Made by a program: the position numbers and the translations under genes. Of a stretch of 36,884 nt of DNA, positions 22,957 through 32,651 are shown piece after piece. This stretch comes from an uncultured Eubacteriales bacterium. GTDB lineage: Bacteria > Bacillota > Clostridia > Oscillospirales > Ruminococcaceae. The first letter of the stretch is position 1; each line of letters opens with the position of its first letter. Where the stretch lies: positions 1 to 36,884 of the forward strand of contig OMXI01000030.1 in the NCBI GenBank assembly GCA_900314975.1, in the 5' to 3' direction. A model generated the notes under the pieces. The model searched no databases, had not been told where the DNA came from, and saw only the letters and a program-made list of their open reading frames with translations.

Positions 22957-24840
22957 ATGTGCGGAATAGTTGGATTTACAAATAAAATAGCTGATGCTGA
23001 TGCGGTTATCGGAAAGATGATGGACAGGATAAGGCACCGCGGTCCAGATGCGAGCGGAAAGTACATTGATGACGGTATTGCGCTGGGTCACCGCCGTTTG
23101 AGCATTATTGACATTTCCTCGCAGGGTGACCAGCCCATTTTCAACGAGGACAGAAGCCTTGTGCTTGTGTTCAACGGCGAGATATACAACTACCGTGACA
23201 TTCGCGAGGAGCTTATCAAGGCGGGACACAAGTTTGCGACCAACACCGATTCGGAGGTACTGATACACGGCTACGAGCAGTACGGCACAAAGCTGCTGGG
23301 CAGGCTGCGCGGTATGTTTTCGTTCGTGATATGGGACAGCAAAAAGGGCGAGCTTTTCGGTGCGAGGGACTTTTTCGGGATAAAGCCGATGTACTACGCG
23401 CTTATGGGCGACACGTTCATGTTCGGCTCGGAGATAAAGAGCTTTCTGGAGCATCCCGATTTCAAGAAAGAGCTGAACGAGGCGGCACTTGAAAACTATC
23501 TGACGTTTCAGTATTCGCCGACGAGCGAGACCTTTTTCAAAAACGTTTACAAGCTGATGCCCGCGCACTATTTTATTTACAAGGACGGACAGCTTGACAT
23601 CAAGCGCTACTGGGACATAAACTTTGAGGCGGACGAAAAGCCTGATCTAAAGCAGTGGGTGAACGACATTTCCGACACCTTTAAAAACTCGGTGCAGGCG
23701 CACAAGATAGCCGATGTTGAGGTCGGCTCGTTCCTGTCAAGCGGTGTGGATTCAAGCTACGTTGCGGCGGTGGCTGACGTTGACAAGACGTTCACGGTGG
23801 GCTTCGGAAGTGATGAAAAGTACAACGAGATAGGCTTTGCAAAGGAGTTTTCAAAGGCTATCGGAAAAGAGAATTACAGCAAGGTCATTACTCCGGAGGA
23901 GTACTGGGGCAGCCTTGAGATGATACAGTATCATATGGACGAGCCGCTTGCAGACCCGTCTGCCGTGGCGCTGTACTTTGTGTGCAACATCGCCTCGCAG
24001 CAGCTGAAAGTTGCGCTTTCGGGCGAGGGCGCTGACGAGATATTCGGCGGGTACAACGTTTACAGCGACCCAGGCGGCACGTTCTACGACAGGCTGCCGA
24101 AATTCTTCCGCAGGGGAGTGGGCAAGGTAGCTGCCAAGCTGCCTGCAAAGCGCGGCGTGAATTTCTTTGTGCGAAAGGGAAAGACGGTCGAGGAGAGGTT
24201 CATCGGCAACGCATATATGTTTACCCCAGAAGAGCGCAAAAAGCTGCTCAAAATAACTACCGACGCGCCCGACCCGACAAGGCTGACAAGGCACTACTAC
24301 AAGCGGGTGCAGAAGCTCGATGACGTTACCAAGATGCAGTACCTGGATCTGCATATGTGGATGATGGGCGACATTCTGTTAAAAGCAGACAAGATGAGCA
24401 TGGCGAACTCGCTGGAGGTGCGCGTGCCGTTTCTTGACAGGGAAGTGATGAAGCTGGCGCAGAGGATACCCACAAGGTACAGGGTAACTCACAAGAAAAA
24501 GACCGAACAGACAAAGTACATAACCAAATACGCTATGCGCCTTGCGGCGAAAAAGGACACTCCGCAGCAGACGGGAAAGACGGCTGAAAAGAAAAAGCTG
24601 GGCTTCCCCGTGCCGATAAGGGTGTGGCTGAAAGAGGATAAGTATTACGGCATCGTCAAGGACGCTTTTGAGAGCGAAAGTGCAAGGAAATTCTTTGACA
24701 CGGCGCTGCTTGAAAAGCTGCTTGACGACCACCGCGGCGGCAAGGCTGACAACAGCAGAAAAATATGGACGGTGTTTACTTTTCTGATATGGTACAGGGT
24801 ATACTTTGAGCATAACGGCGAATTTGCAAAGAGGTCATAA
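22957..24840 (+). CDS. asnB: Asparagine synthetase (glutamine-hydrolysing)
   Basis: Enzyme of 627 residues making asparagine from aspartate, ATP and glutamine. The start was set at 22957 so that the glutaminase nucleophile is Cys2 (MCGIVGF), as the class II amidotransferase mechanism requires; GAGGTG is 6 bases upstream. The N-terminal domain contains RHRGPDASG and the C-terminal synthetase domain begins with the pyrophosphate loop SFLSSGVDSS. It is intact and of normal length. It lies between purF and carAB, two other glutamine-using systems. Confidence 0.96.
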   Translation: MCGIVGFTNKIADADAVIGKMMDRIRHRGPDASGKYIDDGIALGHRRLSIIDISSQGDQPIFNEDRSLVLVFNGEIYNYRDIREELIKAGHKFATNTDSEVLIHGYEQYGTKLLGRLRGMFSFVIWDSKKGELFGARDFFGIKPMYYALMGDTFMFGSEIKSFLEHPDFKKELNEAALENYLTFQYSPTSETFFKNVYKLMPAHYFIYKDGQLDIKRYWDINFEADEKPDLKQWVNDISDTFKNSVQAHKIADVEVGSFLSSGVDSSYVAAVADVDKTFTVGFGSDEKYNEIGFAKEFSKAIGKENYSKVITPEEYWGSLEMIQYHMDEPLADPSAVALYFVCNIASQQLKVALSGEGADEIFGGYNVYSDPGGTFYDRLPKFFRRGVGKVAAKLPAKRGVNFFVRKGKTVEERFIGNAYMFTPEERKKLLKITTDAPDPTRLTRHYYKRVQKLDDVTKMQYLDLHMWMMGDILLKADKMSMANSLEVRVPFLDREVMKLAQRIPTRYRVTHKKKTEQTKYITKYAMRLAAKKDTPQQTGKTAEKKKLGFPVPIRVWLKEDKYYGIVKDAFESESARKFFDTALLEKLLDDHRGGKADNSRKIWTVFTFLIWYRVYFEHNGEFAKRS

Positions 24841-24848
24841 AATTGTCA

Positions 24849-24877
24849 TTGACAAACGAGGTATACGGTTGTATAAT
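24849..24877 (+). promoter_or_regulatory. carA: carAB promoter
   Basis: TTGACA, a 17-base spacer and TATAAT, full consensus. It lies 8 bases past the asnB stop. The predicted start near 24884 is only about ten bases before an intrinsic terminator. Confidence 0.85.
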
Positions 24878-24893
24878 AATGATTTAGAGTATT

Positions 24894-24927
24894 GCGTCCT
24901 TAGTGTCACACATTAGGGACGCTTTTT
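24894..24927 (+). terminator. Terminator in the carA leader (asnB terminator and possible attenuator)
   Basis: GCGTCCTTA (24894-24902) pairs with TAGGGACGC (24914-24922), 9 bp with one G-U, followed by TTTTT. It lies downstream of the carAB promoter and upstream of carA, so transcripts from that promoter must pass it. It can also end asnB transcripts. Confidence 0.8.
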
Positions 24928-24957
24928 CAAGGAAAACAGGTAAGGGAGTCGATATCT

Positions 24958-26049
24958 ATGGATTACAACAGAAAGCTTATCCTTGAGGACGGACAGGAGT
25001 ATTACGGCTACGGCTTCGGCGCAGCGTGCGACAAGGTGTGCGAGATAGTTTTCAACACCTCAATGGTGGGCTATCAGGAGATAATTTCCGACCCGTCGTA
25101 TACATATCAGGCGGTGGTAATGACCTATCCGTTGATTGGCAACTACGGCATGGCTGATGACGATTACGAGACAAAGATACCGACCATTGGCGCGCTGGTC
25201 GTGCGCGAGTACAATGACGAGCCGTCAAACTTCCGCTGCAGCAAGACGCTGTCGCAGGTAATGAAGGAGTACAATATCCCCGGTATCTGCGGCGTGGATA
25301 CGAGAAAGATAAACCGCTCTATCCGTGACCTTGGCAGCAGAAAGGCGCTTATCACGGGTATCGACACGCAGAAGGAGTGGGGCATGAAGATGCTTGAGCA
25401 GACAAAGATCCCCACAGACGCGGTAATGAAGGTAAGCTGCAAGGAGCCGTGGCTTTCAAGAACGCAGCACGAGAGATTTACGGTTGTGGCTATCGACTGC
25501 GGTATGAAGATGAACATTGTGCGCTCGCTGAACGCACGCGGCTGCAAGGTGATAATCGTTCCGTGGGATACTCCCGCGGCGGAGATAGAAAAGTACAAGC
25601 CAGACGGTGTGTTTATTTCAAACGGTCCGGGTGACCCGACAGACGTTCCTCCCGTTATCGAGACGATAAAAAATCTGCGCGGAAAGTACGTTATATTCGG
25701 TATCTGCCTGGGGCACCAGATAATCTCGCTGGCGTACGGTGCGAAAACGTACAAGCTGAAATTCGGTCACCGCGGCGGAAATCACCCTGTAAGAAACCTT
25801 GCAACGGGAAAGATAGAGATAACCTCGCAGAACCACTCGTACGCGGTGGATATGGACAGCCTTGCAGACACCGACCTCACCGCTACGCACATAAATCTGC
25901 TTGACAACACCATAGAGGGCGTGGAGTGCAAAAAGGACAAGGTGTTCAGTGTGCAGTATCACCCCGAGAGCGCGCCCGGACCGCAGGACAGCGCGTACTT
26001 GTTTGATAAATTCGTAGAGCTTATGAAGGAGGTCAAGGGCAATGCCTAA
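24958..26049 (+). CDS. carA: Carbamoyl-phosphate synthase small subunit
   Basis: Glutaminase subunit of 363 residues. It hydrolyses glutamine and channels ammonia to CarB for carbamoyl phosphate, the precursor of pyrimidines and arginine. The class I amidotransferase triad is visible: Cys250 in FGICLGHQ, and His335 and Glu337 in QYHPES. The N-terminal domain begins [18 protein letters not shown], typical of CarA. GGGAG lies 9 bases before the ATG. Its end overlaps carB by 8 bases. Confidence 0.97.
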   Translation: MDYNRKLILEDGQEYYGYGFGAACDKVCEIVFNTSMVGYQEIISDPSYTYQAVVMTYPLIGNYGMADDDYETKIPTIGALVVREYNDEPSNFRCSKTLSQVMKEYNIPGICGVDTRKINRSIRDLGSRKALITGIDTQKEWGMKMLEQTKIPTDAVMKVSCKEPWLSRTQHERFTVVAIDCGMKMNIVRSLNARGCKVIIVPWDTPAAEIEKYKPDGVFISNGPGDPTDVPPVIETIKNLRGKYVIFGICLGHQIISLAYGAKTYKLKFGHRGGNHPVRNLATGKIEITSQNHSYAVDMDSLADTDLTATHINLLDNTIEGVECKKDKVFSVQYHPESAPGPQDSAYLFDKFVELMKEVKGNA

Positions 26050-29000
26050 GAGAACGGACATACACAAGATACTTGTTATCGGCTCGGGTCCTATTGTTAT
26101 CGGACAGGCTGCCGAATTTGACTACGCGGGCACACAGGCTTGCCTTGCGCTCAAAGAGGAGGGCTACGAGGTAATCCTTTGCAACTCAAACCCTGCGACT
26201 ATAATGACCGACACGGCTATTGCGGACAAGGTGTATATGGAGCCGCTGACGCTGGAATACTGCGCAAAGATAATCCGCTACGAGCGTCCCGACGCTATAC
26301 TGCCAAACATCGGCGGTCAGACGGGACTGAACATTGCTATGCGCCTTGAAAAGAAGGGCATACTTGCAGAGTGCGGCGTTGAGCTGCTTGGCACAAAGAG
26401 CGACTGCATCGAGCGCGCCGAGGACAGAGAGCTGTTCAAGGAGCTGTGCAACGAGCTTGGCGAGCCTGTGCTGCCCTCGGACATCGCAAACACGATGGAG
26501 GAGGGACTTGAGGTCGCAAAGAAGATAGGCTACCCTGTGGTGCTGCGCCCTGCGTTCACGCTCGGCGGAACGGGCGGCGGATTTGCCGACAACGAGGACG
26601 AGTTCCGCACGGTTATGAAAAACGCGCTTGCGCTCTCGCCTGTGCATCAGGTACTTATCGAAAAGAGCATAAAGGGCTTCAAGGAGATAGAGTACGAGGT
26701 AATGCGCGACTCCAACGACACTGCGCTGACTATCTGCAATATGGAAAACCTTGACCCTGTGGGCATACACACGGGCGACTCGATAGTTGTCTGCCCTTCG
26801 CAGACGCTGACGAACAAGGAATATCATATGCTGCGTGACAGCGCGCTGAAGCTGATAAGGGCTTTGCAGGTAAACGGCGGCTGCAACGTGCAGTTCGCGC
26901 TTGACCCCGACAGTTTCCAGTACTATCTTATCGAGGTAAACCCCAGAGTTTCGCGTTCGTCGGCGCTTGCATCAAAGGCGAGCGGCTACCCGATAGCAAG
27001 AGTATCTGCAAAGATTGGCGTAGGTATGACGCTTGACGAGATACAGATAGCGAACACGCCTGCATCATTTGAGCCTGCGCTTGACTATGTGGTAACAAAG
27101 ATGCCGAGATTCCCGTTTGACAAGTTTGCTGATGCCAACAACTCTTTAAGCACGCAGATGAAGGCTACGGGCGAGGTAATGAGCGTCGGAAGAACGGTCG
27201 AGGAGAGCCTGCTGAAAGCTATACGTTCGCTGGAGATAGGTCTTTTCCACCTTGAAAACAAGCGATTTGAGTATATGAAAAAGGACGGTCTGCTTGACTA
27301 CATAAAGATAGGTACGGACGACCGTATCTACGCTATCGCGCAGCTGTTAAGGCTCGGCGTGGGCGAGGACGAGATAGCCGCTGCCATGAAGATAGACCGC
27401 TTCTTTATCCGCAAGCTGAAAAATATCACCGACGAGGAGCAAAAACTCAAAGCAAAGGTCGGCGACCGTGACGAGCTTTACACCGCAAAGAGAATGGGTT
27501 TTTCCGACAGGGAGATAGCTGTGCTTTGGGATATGCAGGAAACGGATATTTTTGCGCTGCGCAAAAAGCTCGGCATTACACCTGTTTATAAGATGATAGA
27601 CACCTGCGCGTCGGAGTTTGAGAGCTACATACCGTATTTCTACTCGACATACGAGCAGGAGAACGAGTCGATAGTTTCGGACAAGAAAAAGATAATCGTG
27701 CTTGGTTCGGGGCCTATCCGCATAGGTCAGGGCGTGGAGTTCGACTATTCGACCGTTCACGCGGTCAAGACGATAAAATCCGCAGGGTACGAGGCAATAA
27801 TCATCAACAACAACCCCGAGACCGTTTCGACAGACTACACCTGCTCGGACAAGCTGTATTTTGAGCCTTTGTGCGTCGAGGACGTTATGAACGTTATCGA
27901 GCTTGAAAAGCCGCAGGGTGTTATCGCAACGCTCGGCGGTCAGACGGCGATAAACCTGGCAGAGCCTCTTGCGGCACTGGGAGTGAAGATAATCGGTACA
28001 GACTGCGCGGCTATCGACAAGGCAGAGAACAGAGACAGTTTTGAAAAGCTGCTTATCGACCTTGAGATACCGCAGCCAAAGGGTCAGGCGGTGACGAACA
28101 TCGAGGCGGGCATAAAGGCTGCCGAGGAGATAGGCTACCCTGTGCTTGTGCGCCCAAGCTTTGTGCTTGGCGGTCGCGCTATGCAGATAGTTGCCAAGGA
28201 AGAGGCTTTGCGCCACTACCTGAAAACTGCGGTCGAGATAGACGAGGACAAGCCTGTGCTGGTCGATAAGTACATTCGCGGAAAAGAGGTCGAGGTCGAC
28301 GCTATCTGCGACGGAGAGCAGGTATTTGTACCCGGAATAATGGAGCTTGTTGAGAGGACGGGTGTACACTCGGGCGACTCGATAAGCGTATACCCGTCGT
28401 TCAGCATATCGCAAAAGGTCAAGCAGACTATCCTTGAATACACGCGCAAGCTGGGTCTTGGCATAGGCATTATAGGTCTGTTCAACATACAGTTCATTGT
28501 TGACCCGCAGGAGAATGTTTACATAATCGAGGTAAACCCGCGTTCGTCGAGAACGGTGCCGTTCCTTTCAAAAGCTACGGGCTACTCGCTGGCTGACATC
28601 GCAACGCTTGTCAACCTCGGCAAGAGCCTTAAGGAGCAGGGGATCACCGAGATATACCCCAAGGAAAAAGAGCGCTACTACGTTAAGGTGCCTGCGTTCT
28701 CGTTCTCGAAATTGAGTGGTATGGACGCATACCTCTCGCCTGAAATGAAGTCGACGGGCGAGGCTATCGGCTACGACAAAAAGCTGCACAGAGCGATGTA
28801 CAAGGCGCTTATCGCTTCTGGCGTGCATATGCAGAACTACGGAACGGTAGTGGTCACCCTTGCTGACGAGGACAAGCAGGAGGCTTTGCCGCTGGTCAAG
28901 AGGTTCTACAACATGGGCTTTAACATTGAGGCAACTGTCGGCACGGCGAACTTCCTTAAAGAGCATGGCATAAAGACGCGCGTGCGCCGCAAGATAAGCG

Positions 29001-29224
29001 AGGGCAGCAAGGATATACTGGATTCTATCCGCTCGGGATATGTAAGCTATGTGCTCAACACGCGTGCGATACTTTCGGGTGTGCATTACGAGGACGGCGT
29101 GCAGATCCGCCGCTGCGCTATACAGAACAACGTTACTATGCTGACATCGCTTGACACAGTTCGCGTTCTTCTTGATGTGCTTGAAGAAATGACGATTGGA
29201 ATATCCACGATAGATGCGGAATAA
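26042..29224 (+). CDS. carB: Carbamoyl-phosphate synthase large subunit
   Basis: Synthetase subunit of 1060 residues, close to the family's usual 1060-1075. It has two homologous ATP-grasp halves: the first starts [22 protein letters not shown], the second (about residue 550) [22 protein letters not shown]. Each has its own ATP-binding EVNPR motif. The C-terminal about 130 residues form the MGS-like allosteric domain, where UMP or ornithine bind in homologues. GGAGG sits just before the ATG, inside the end of carA. A strong terminator follows. Confidence 0.97.
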   Translation: MPKRTDIHKILVIGSGPIVIGQAAEFDYAGTQACLALKEEGYEVILCNSNPATIMTDTAIADKVYMEPLTLEYCAKIIRYERPDAILPNIGGQTGLNIAMRLEKKGILAECGVELLGTKSDCIERAEDRELFKELCNELGEPVLPSDIANTMEEGLEVAKKIGYPVVLRPAFTLGGTGGGFADNEDEFRTVMKNALALSPVHQVLIEKSIKGFKEIEYEVMRDSNDTALTICNMENLDPVGIHTGDSIVVCPSQTLTNKEYHMLRDSALKLIRALQVNGGCNVQFALDPDSFQYYLIEVNPRVSRSSALASKASGYPIARVSAKIGVGMTLDEIQIANTPASFEPALDYVVTKMPRFPFDKFADANNSLSTQMKATGEVMSVGRTVEESLLKAIRSLEIGLFHLENKRFEYMKKDGLLDYIKIGTDDRIYAIAQLLRLGVGEDEIAAAMKIDRFFIRKLKNITDEEQKLKAKVGDRDELYTAKRMGFSDREIAVLWDMQETDIFALRKKLGITPVYKMIDTCASEFESYIPYFYSTYEQENESIVSDKKKIIVLGSGPIRIGQGVEFDYSTVHAVKTIKSAGYEAIIINNNPETVSTDYTCSDKLYFEPLCVEDVMNVIELEKPQGVIATLGGQTAINLAEPLAALGVKIIGTDCAAIDKAENRDSFEKLLIDLEIPQPKGQAVTNIEAGIKAAEEIGYPVLVRPSFVLGGRAMQIVAKEEALRHYLKTAVEIDEDKPVLVDKYIRGKEVEVDAICDGEQVFVPGIMELVERTGVHSGDSISVYPSFSISQKVKQTILEYTRKLGLGIGIIGLFNIQFIVDPQENVYIIEVNPRSSRTVPFLSKATGYSLADIATLVNLGKSLKEQGITEIYPKEKERYYVKVPAFSFSKLSGMDAYLSPEMKSTGEAIGYDKKLHRAMYKALIASGVHMQNYGTVVVTLADEDKQEALPLVKRFYNMGFNIEATVGTANFLKEHGIKTRVRRKISEGSKDILDSIRSGYVSYVLNTRAILSGVHYEDGVQIRRCAIQNNVTMLTSLDTVRVLLDVLEEMTIGISTIDAE

Positions 29225-29230
29225 AACAAT

Positions 29231-29269
29231 AAGACCGATGAAAGTTTTTCACTCTCATCGGTCTTTTTT
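29231..29269 (+). terminator. carAB terminator
   Basis: AAGACCGATGA (29231-29241) pairs with TCATCGGTCTT (29255-29265), with added AGT/ACT pairs in the loop, then TTTTTTT. It is 7 bases past the carB stop. Confidence 0.92.
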
Positions 29270-29291
29270 TGCTAATGTATAATACTTTGCA

Positions 29292-29327
29292 CCCGAAGGG
29301 GTTTGGGGGCGAGCGGAAAGCCCCCAA
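29292..29327. repeat. G-rich hairpin element before the hypothetical gene
   Basis: CCC-GAA-GGG (29292-29300) is followed by TTGGGGGC/GCCCCCAA (29303-29310/29320-29327). It has no T-run and is similar in style to the G5/C5 stems between purF and asnB. Confidence 0.4.
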
Positions 29328-29342
29328 CGAAAACCACACTAT

Positions 29343-29702
29343 TTATACCTTAACTATTCTGAAAAAGCTGAACACCTCAAAGCCGTCAGCCGTTGCGGGT
29401 GCTTCCTCCCAGCCGTCCTCGCCCTCGACCATAAGCTTGCCGTCTTCCTCTTTCCAGCCGCAGACGTGCCCGACAACGTACTTGTCGTCATAAGGCTCAC
29501 CCTCGCTGCCTGCAAGCTCTTTGGGCATCAGCTGCTTGAGCGTACCGTCAGCCTCGAACAGATAAACAGACTGCGCCATTTGCTTCTGCATTGGGGGAAT
29601 GTTTTCGTCGGCGGTCAGCTCCTCAACGGTTTTCCAGGTCTGCTTGAAGTTCATATCAATAGCGTTGACCTCGGCGATTTTCCACATACCTAAAATGTCC
29701 AT
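29343..29702 (-). CDS. Small hypothetical protein, possibly lipocalin-like
   Basis: Cytoplasmic protein of 119 residues without a signal peptide or membrane helix. It begins MDILGMWKIAE, a pattern common at the start of lipocalin-like or fatty-acid-binding-like barrels, and is acidic, with many Trp/Tyr/Glu. AAGGAG lies 9 bases before the ATG. I cannot give a function. The barrel assignment is a guess from the GxW start and alternating strand pattern. Confidence 0.7.
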   Translation of the reverse strand: MDILGMWKIAEVNAIDMNFKQTWKTVEELTADENIPPMQKQMAQSVYLFEADGTLKQLMPKELAGSEGEPYDDKYVVGHVCGWKEEDGKLMVEGEDGWEEAPATADGFEVFSFFRIVKV

Positions 29703-29733
29703 ACAATACAGCTCCTTATCTATAAATTTAAAG

Positions 29734-29833
29734 ATGCAAGATTATTAGAAGCAAGAGGCAAGAAAAGGTGTCCGCCTGCGCGGACGGTTTTAAAAATATC
29801 GCTGAAAGCGATACCATTCTTGCTTCTTGCATC
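29734..29833. repeat. Heptad inverted repeat, copy B, with internal hairpins
   Basis: The left arm (29734-29763) contains GAAGCAAGAGGCAAG. The right arm (29817-29833) carries TTCTTGCTTCTTGCATC. Between them lie GTCCGC-CTGC-GCGGAC (29770-29785) and TATCGCT-GAA-AGCGATA (29797-29813). A further stem, TCTGAAAAGC/GCTTTTCAGA, abuts it (29832-29862). The arms use the same 7-base units as the 12219-12307 element. No gene lies in 29703-29911. Confidence 0.6.
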
Positions 29834-29911
29834 TGAAAAGCGAAGCGGTCTTGCTTTTCAGATTTATTAGTATCAGACGATACAGGTAATCAAAAAACAG
29901 AAACTGTAAAT

Positions 29912-30451
29912 TTAGTCTTTAAAGAACAAGGGCAGCTTTTCTAGGAACACAATGTCGTCTCTGTCGGCGGCTTCGCCCTCTGCAAGCACGGCTGACCTGC
30001 ACGCGATAATGCCGCCTGCCTCCTCGCACAGCTTTTCAAGTGCGGTGAGGGATTCGCCCGTGCTGATAACGTCGTCGGCGATAAGCACCCTTTTGCCGTG
30101 CAGCCTTTGTGCGTCCTCCTGCGAAAGATACAGCGTCTGCACACCTGCGGTGGTTATTGATTTCACGTTTACGCTGATAGGGTCGGACATATACAGCTTT
30201 ACGCTCTTTCTGCCGACTACATAGTTTTTGCCGCTTTGTCTTGCAAGCTCGAATGCAAGGGGTATGCCCTTTGACTCTGCGGTGAGGATAACGTCAAAGT
30301 CGCCAGTCTTTTTGAGCAGCTCGCGCGCGCACGCAACGGTCAGCTCAACATCGGAGAACATAACGAATGCGGCTATGCTCAATTTTTCGTTGACGGGAAG
30401 GATAGGCAGCTGCCTTTCAAGCCCTGCAACTTTTAAAGTATATGTTTTCAT
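29912..30451 (-). CDS. Phosphoribosyltransferase, adenine/xanthine type-like
   Basis: Type I phosphoribosyltransferase of 179 residues. The PRPP-binding motif is VLIADDVISTGESL (122-135). The ILTAESKGIPLAFELAR segment and overall length place it near adenine or xanthine phosphoribosyltransferases, which salvage purine bases with PRPP. The base cannot be decided. The ATG at 30451 was chosen because AAAGGA is close upstream; a longer in-frame reading runs through the promoter and the neighbouring terminator. It has its own consensus promoter. Confidence 0.85.
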   Translation of the reverse strand: MKTYTLKVAGLERQLPILPVNEKLSIAAFVMFSDVELTVACARELLKKTGDFDVILTAESKGIPLAFELARQSGKNYVVGRKSVKLYMSDPISVNVKSITTAGVQTLYLSQEDAQRLHGKRVLIADDVISTGESLTALEKLCEEAGGIIACRSAVLAEGEAADRDDIVFLEKLPLFFKD

Positions 30452-30479
30452 AAATATCAGTCCTTTGTGTTTTTTTATT

Positions 30480-30508
30480 ATTGTATCACCCAAAAGCGTC
30501 TTTGTCAA
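30480..30508 (-). promoter_or_regulatory. Phosphoribosyltransferase promoter
   Basis: On the minus strand TTGACA, a 17-base spacer and TACAAT. The expected leader is about 22-25 bases, so no riboswitch fits between promoter and start. Confidence 0.85.
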
Positions 30509-30523
30509 CCGCCGAAACAAACG

Positions 30524-30559
30524 AAAAAAGTCTGCCTGCACTTAAAGTACAAGCAGACT
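30524..30559 (-). terminator. Terminator after lipoprotein GH3 gene
   Basis: AGTCTGCCTGCACT (30529-30542) pairs with AGTACAAGCAGACT (30546-30559), 14 bp including wobble pairs on the minus strand, followed there by TTTTT (30524-30528). It lies 5 bases past the stop codon. Confidence 0.88.
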
Positions 30560-30564
30560 GCTTT

Positions 30565-32472
30565 TTATTCGTATTTAAGACCATAGCCCTTTTTGAGCCA
30601 GCACTCGTTTGTGCCTATCTGCTTGATATCGCTGTACCACGGGCTTGGCAGTGTACCGGAAAAGTTGGAGTTGCCGCAAAGCACATTCGCAACGCCCTGA
30701 CCCTCGGAGCCGGGAAGATAGCACATAACTATGCTGTCCCAGTCCTTTTTGTCTGCCTCGTCGAGAATGACATTTCTGCCTGCGATTATGCACGCAACTG
30801 TCGGCTTGCCCAGGTCCTTGGCTTCCTTGATAGCCTCCTTGTTGCCTGCAAGTCCGAGCTTGCCGCAAAGCGCGAGGTCCTCGGTATCGCCGTTCCACTC
30901 GGCATACGACTGCTCGCCCACACAAAGCAGCACTACATCAGCCTCAGATGCCTTGCTCTTATCTGTGATAATGGTGATGCCGTACTGGTCTGCCAGCTTC
31001 TCAAAGCCTTTCTGTATCGTAGTTACGCCGTCGATCTCTCTTCTTGGACTTGCGTTCCATTCGATAGTCCAGCCGCCGCACTGTGCCTGTGCGTGATCGG
31101 CAGCAGGACCTGTGATGTAGACCTTTGTGCCTTTTTTCAGCGGCAGGGTCTTGTTATCGTTCTTTACAAGCACCATACTTTTTTCGACAAGCTGCTGTGC
31201 GACCTTGCGGTACTCCTCGCTGCCGACATCCTTCTGCTTGGTTTCAAGCTTTTCAAACATCGGGTCGCTGAAAACTCCAGCCTCCTGCTTTACTCTGATT
31301 ATTCTTGTGACGGCATCGTCTACACGCGCCTGTGAGATACGTCCGTCACCGACCGCCTTGACGATAGTGGAGACGACCTCGTCTGCGGTATCGACCTCCA
31401 TAAACATATCAATGCCCGCATTGACGGAATTGATTATCTGCTCCTCGTAGGTCTTGGCAGAGGTGTTCTGCACAGAGTTCCAGTCGCTGACGATGAAGCC
31501 CTTGAAGCCAAGCTCGTTTTTGAGCTTGTCGATGTACTTTTTGTTCTCGTGCATCTTCACGCCGTTGACAGAGGAGTGGCTTATCATTATCGTCTGCGCG
31601 CCCGCGTCTATCTGCGCCTTGTAGACCTTCATAAGCTCGTCTGCCTGTGCATCTGTGAGCGTCGCATCACCGCGGTCGATAAGCATTTTGATGTCGCCCT
31701 GCTCGCCTGTGCCGTATTTGACGTTGCCGTCGGCAAAAAAGTGCTTTGCGCAAACTATCAGTCCGCCGTCCCTCAAGCCCTTGGTGAATGAGGTGCTAAG
31801 CTCGGTTATTCTTCCAAGGTCGCTGCCGTAGCTTTCGTAGGTGCGTCCCCATCGCGGATCGACCGACTGTGCAACGCATGGTGAGTATGTCCAGAGGATA
31901 TGGCACAGCTTTGATTCGTCAGCGGTTATCTGCCCGACCTTGTACATAAGCTCTTTGTCATTCGCCGCGCCCATATTGATGTTGTGCGGGAAGATGACGG
32001 AGTTGTAGCAGACGTAGATGCCGTGTACCTGATCCTGTCCGTAGATGATAGGTATGCCCGTTTGTGAGCCTATCGCGTTTTTCTGTATAGTGTCAATGGT
32101 GCTTCGCCACTCCTGAGCTGTCTGCGCGGTTATCTTGGAAAGCACGCCGCCGTAGCAGTTTTTCTTGACGCTGTCCATAGAAAGTCCGAGTATCTGCGGC
32201 AGAGCCATCTGGTTCGCCTTTTCCTCCAGCGACAGCTTTTCAACTATCTGCTCGGCAGTCATATTATCGTACTTGTGGTGATTGTCAGTCAGTTCGCTGC
32301 TGTCGGGCTTGCTGCTTTCGGTGACTGACGAGCTTTCAACTGCCGATGAGCTTTGTGCCTGTGACGAGCTTTCAGCCTTTGAGGAGTCAGCATTTGACGA
32401 GCTGCTTGCGCAGGACGCCATTGACATGATCATAGCGGCACACACCGCGAGGATAAGCTTTCTGTTTTTCAT
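30565..32472 (-). CDS. GH3 beta-glucosidase lipoprotein
   Basis: Cell-surface glycoside hydrolase family 3 enzyme of 635 residues. The signal peptide ends MASC, with the lipid Cys at 21, then a Ser/Glu-rich linker (about 22-65). The catalytic domain contains KHFFADGN and the nucleophile D330 in GFIVSDWNSVQ. The second alpha/beta domain with TLPLKKGTKVYITGPAADHA follows, and there is no fibronectin-III tail. The type matches secreted exo-1,4/1,3-beta-glucosidases acting on cello-oligosaccharides or glucans. It differs clearly from the cytoplasmic GH3 in this window. AGGAGG lies just before the ATG. Confidence 0.92.
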   Translation of the reverse strand: MKNRKLILAVCAAMIMSMASCASSSSNADSSKAESSSQAQSSSAVESSSVTESSKPDSSELTDNHHKYDNMTAEQIVEKLSLEEKANQMALPQILGLSMDSVKKNCYGGVLSKITAQTAQEWRSTIDTIQKNAIGSQTGIPIIYGQDQVHGIYVCYNSVIFPHNINMGAANDKELMYKVGQITADESKLCHILWTYSPCVAQSVDPRWGRTYESYGSDLGRITELSTSFTKGLRDGGLIVCAKHFFADGNVKYGTGEQGDIKMLIDRGDATLTDAQADELMKVYKAQIDAGAQTIMISHSSVNGVKMHENKKYIDKLKNELGFKGFIVSDWNSVQNTSAKTYEEQIINSVNAGIDMFMEVDTADEVVSTIVKAVGDGRISQARVDDAVTRIIRVKQEAGVFSDPMFEKLETKQKDVGSEEYRKVAQQLVEKSMVLVKNDNKTLPLKKGTKVYITGPAADHAQAQCGGWTIEWNASPRREIDGVTTIQKGFEKLADQYGITIITDKSKASEADVVLLCVGEQSYAEWNGDTEDLALCGKLGLAGNKEAIKEAKDLGKPTVACIIAGRNVILDEADKKDWDSIVMCYLPGSEGQGVANVLCGNSNFSGTLPSPWYSDIKQIGTNECWLKKGYGLKYE

Positions 32473-32512
32473 AAAATTCCTCCTGTTTTTGTGGGTTTTG
32501 TTTCCCACTGAA

Positions 32513-32541
32513 AGTATACCATAAACACGCACTGCCGTCAA
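32513..32541 (-). promoter_or_regulatory. Promoter of lipoprotein GH3 gene
   Basis: On the minus strand TTGACG, a 17-base spacer and TATACT with an extended -10 TGG. A GTGGG/CCCAC hairpin lies in the short leader. It rules out the longer in-frame start at 32541. Confidence 0.8.
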
Positions 32542-32600
32542 TGCTTTTCTCAGGTTACATACCTGTCAGGCGTAAAAATCTACTTGTTGCGCAAAAGGCA

Positions 32601-32629
32601 TTGAAAAAGCTGTGCAATTGTGCTATATT
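32601..32629 (+). promoter_or_regulatory. Promoter of GNAT operon
   Basis: TTGAAA, a 17-base spacer and TATATT. Transcription should start near 32636, about 16 bases before the ATG, so the in-frame start at 32541 is not used. Confidence 0.75.
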
Positions 32630-32651
32630 ACATATTAAGGGGGGGATAGCT

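Noticed and set aside
27347-28414. 355-codon minus-strand frame opposite carB
   Set aside because: Antisense to an intact carB; Leu/Arg/Val/Tyr-rich shadow without any recognisable motif.
29912-30541. Longer N-terminus of the phosphoribosyltransferase
   Set aside because: The extension runs through a consensus promoter and the neighbouring terminator; the family starts at the downstream ATG.
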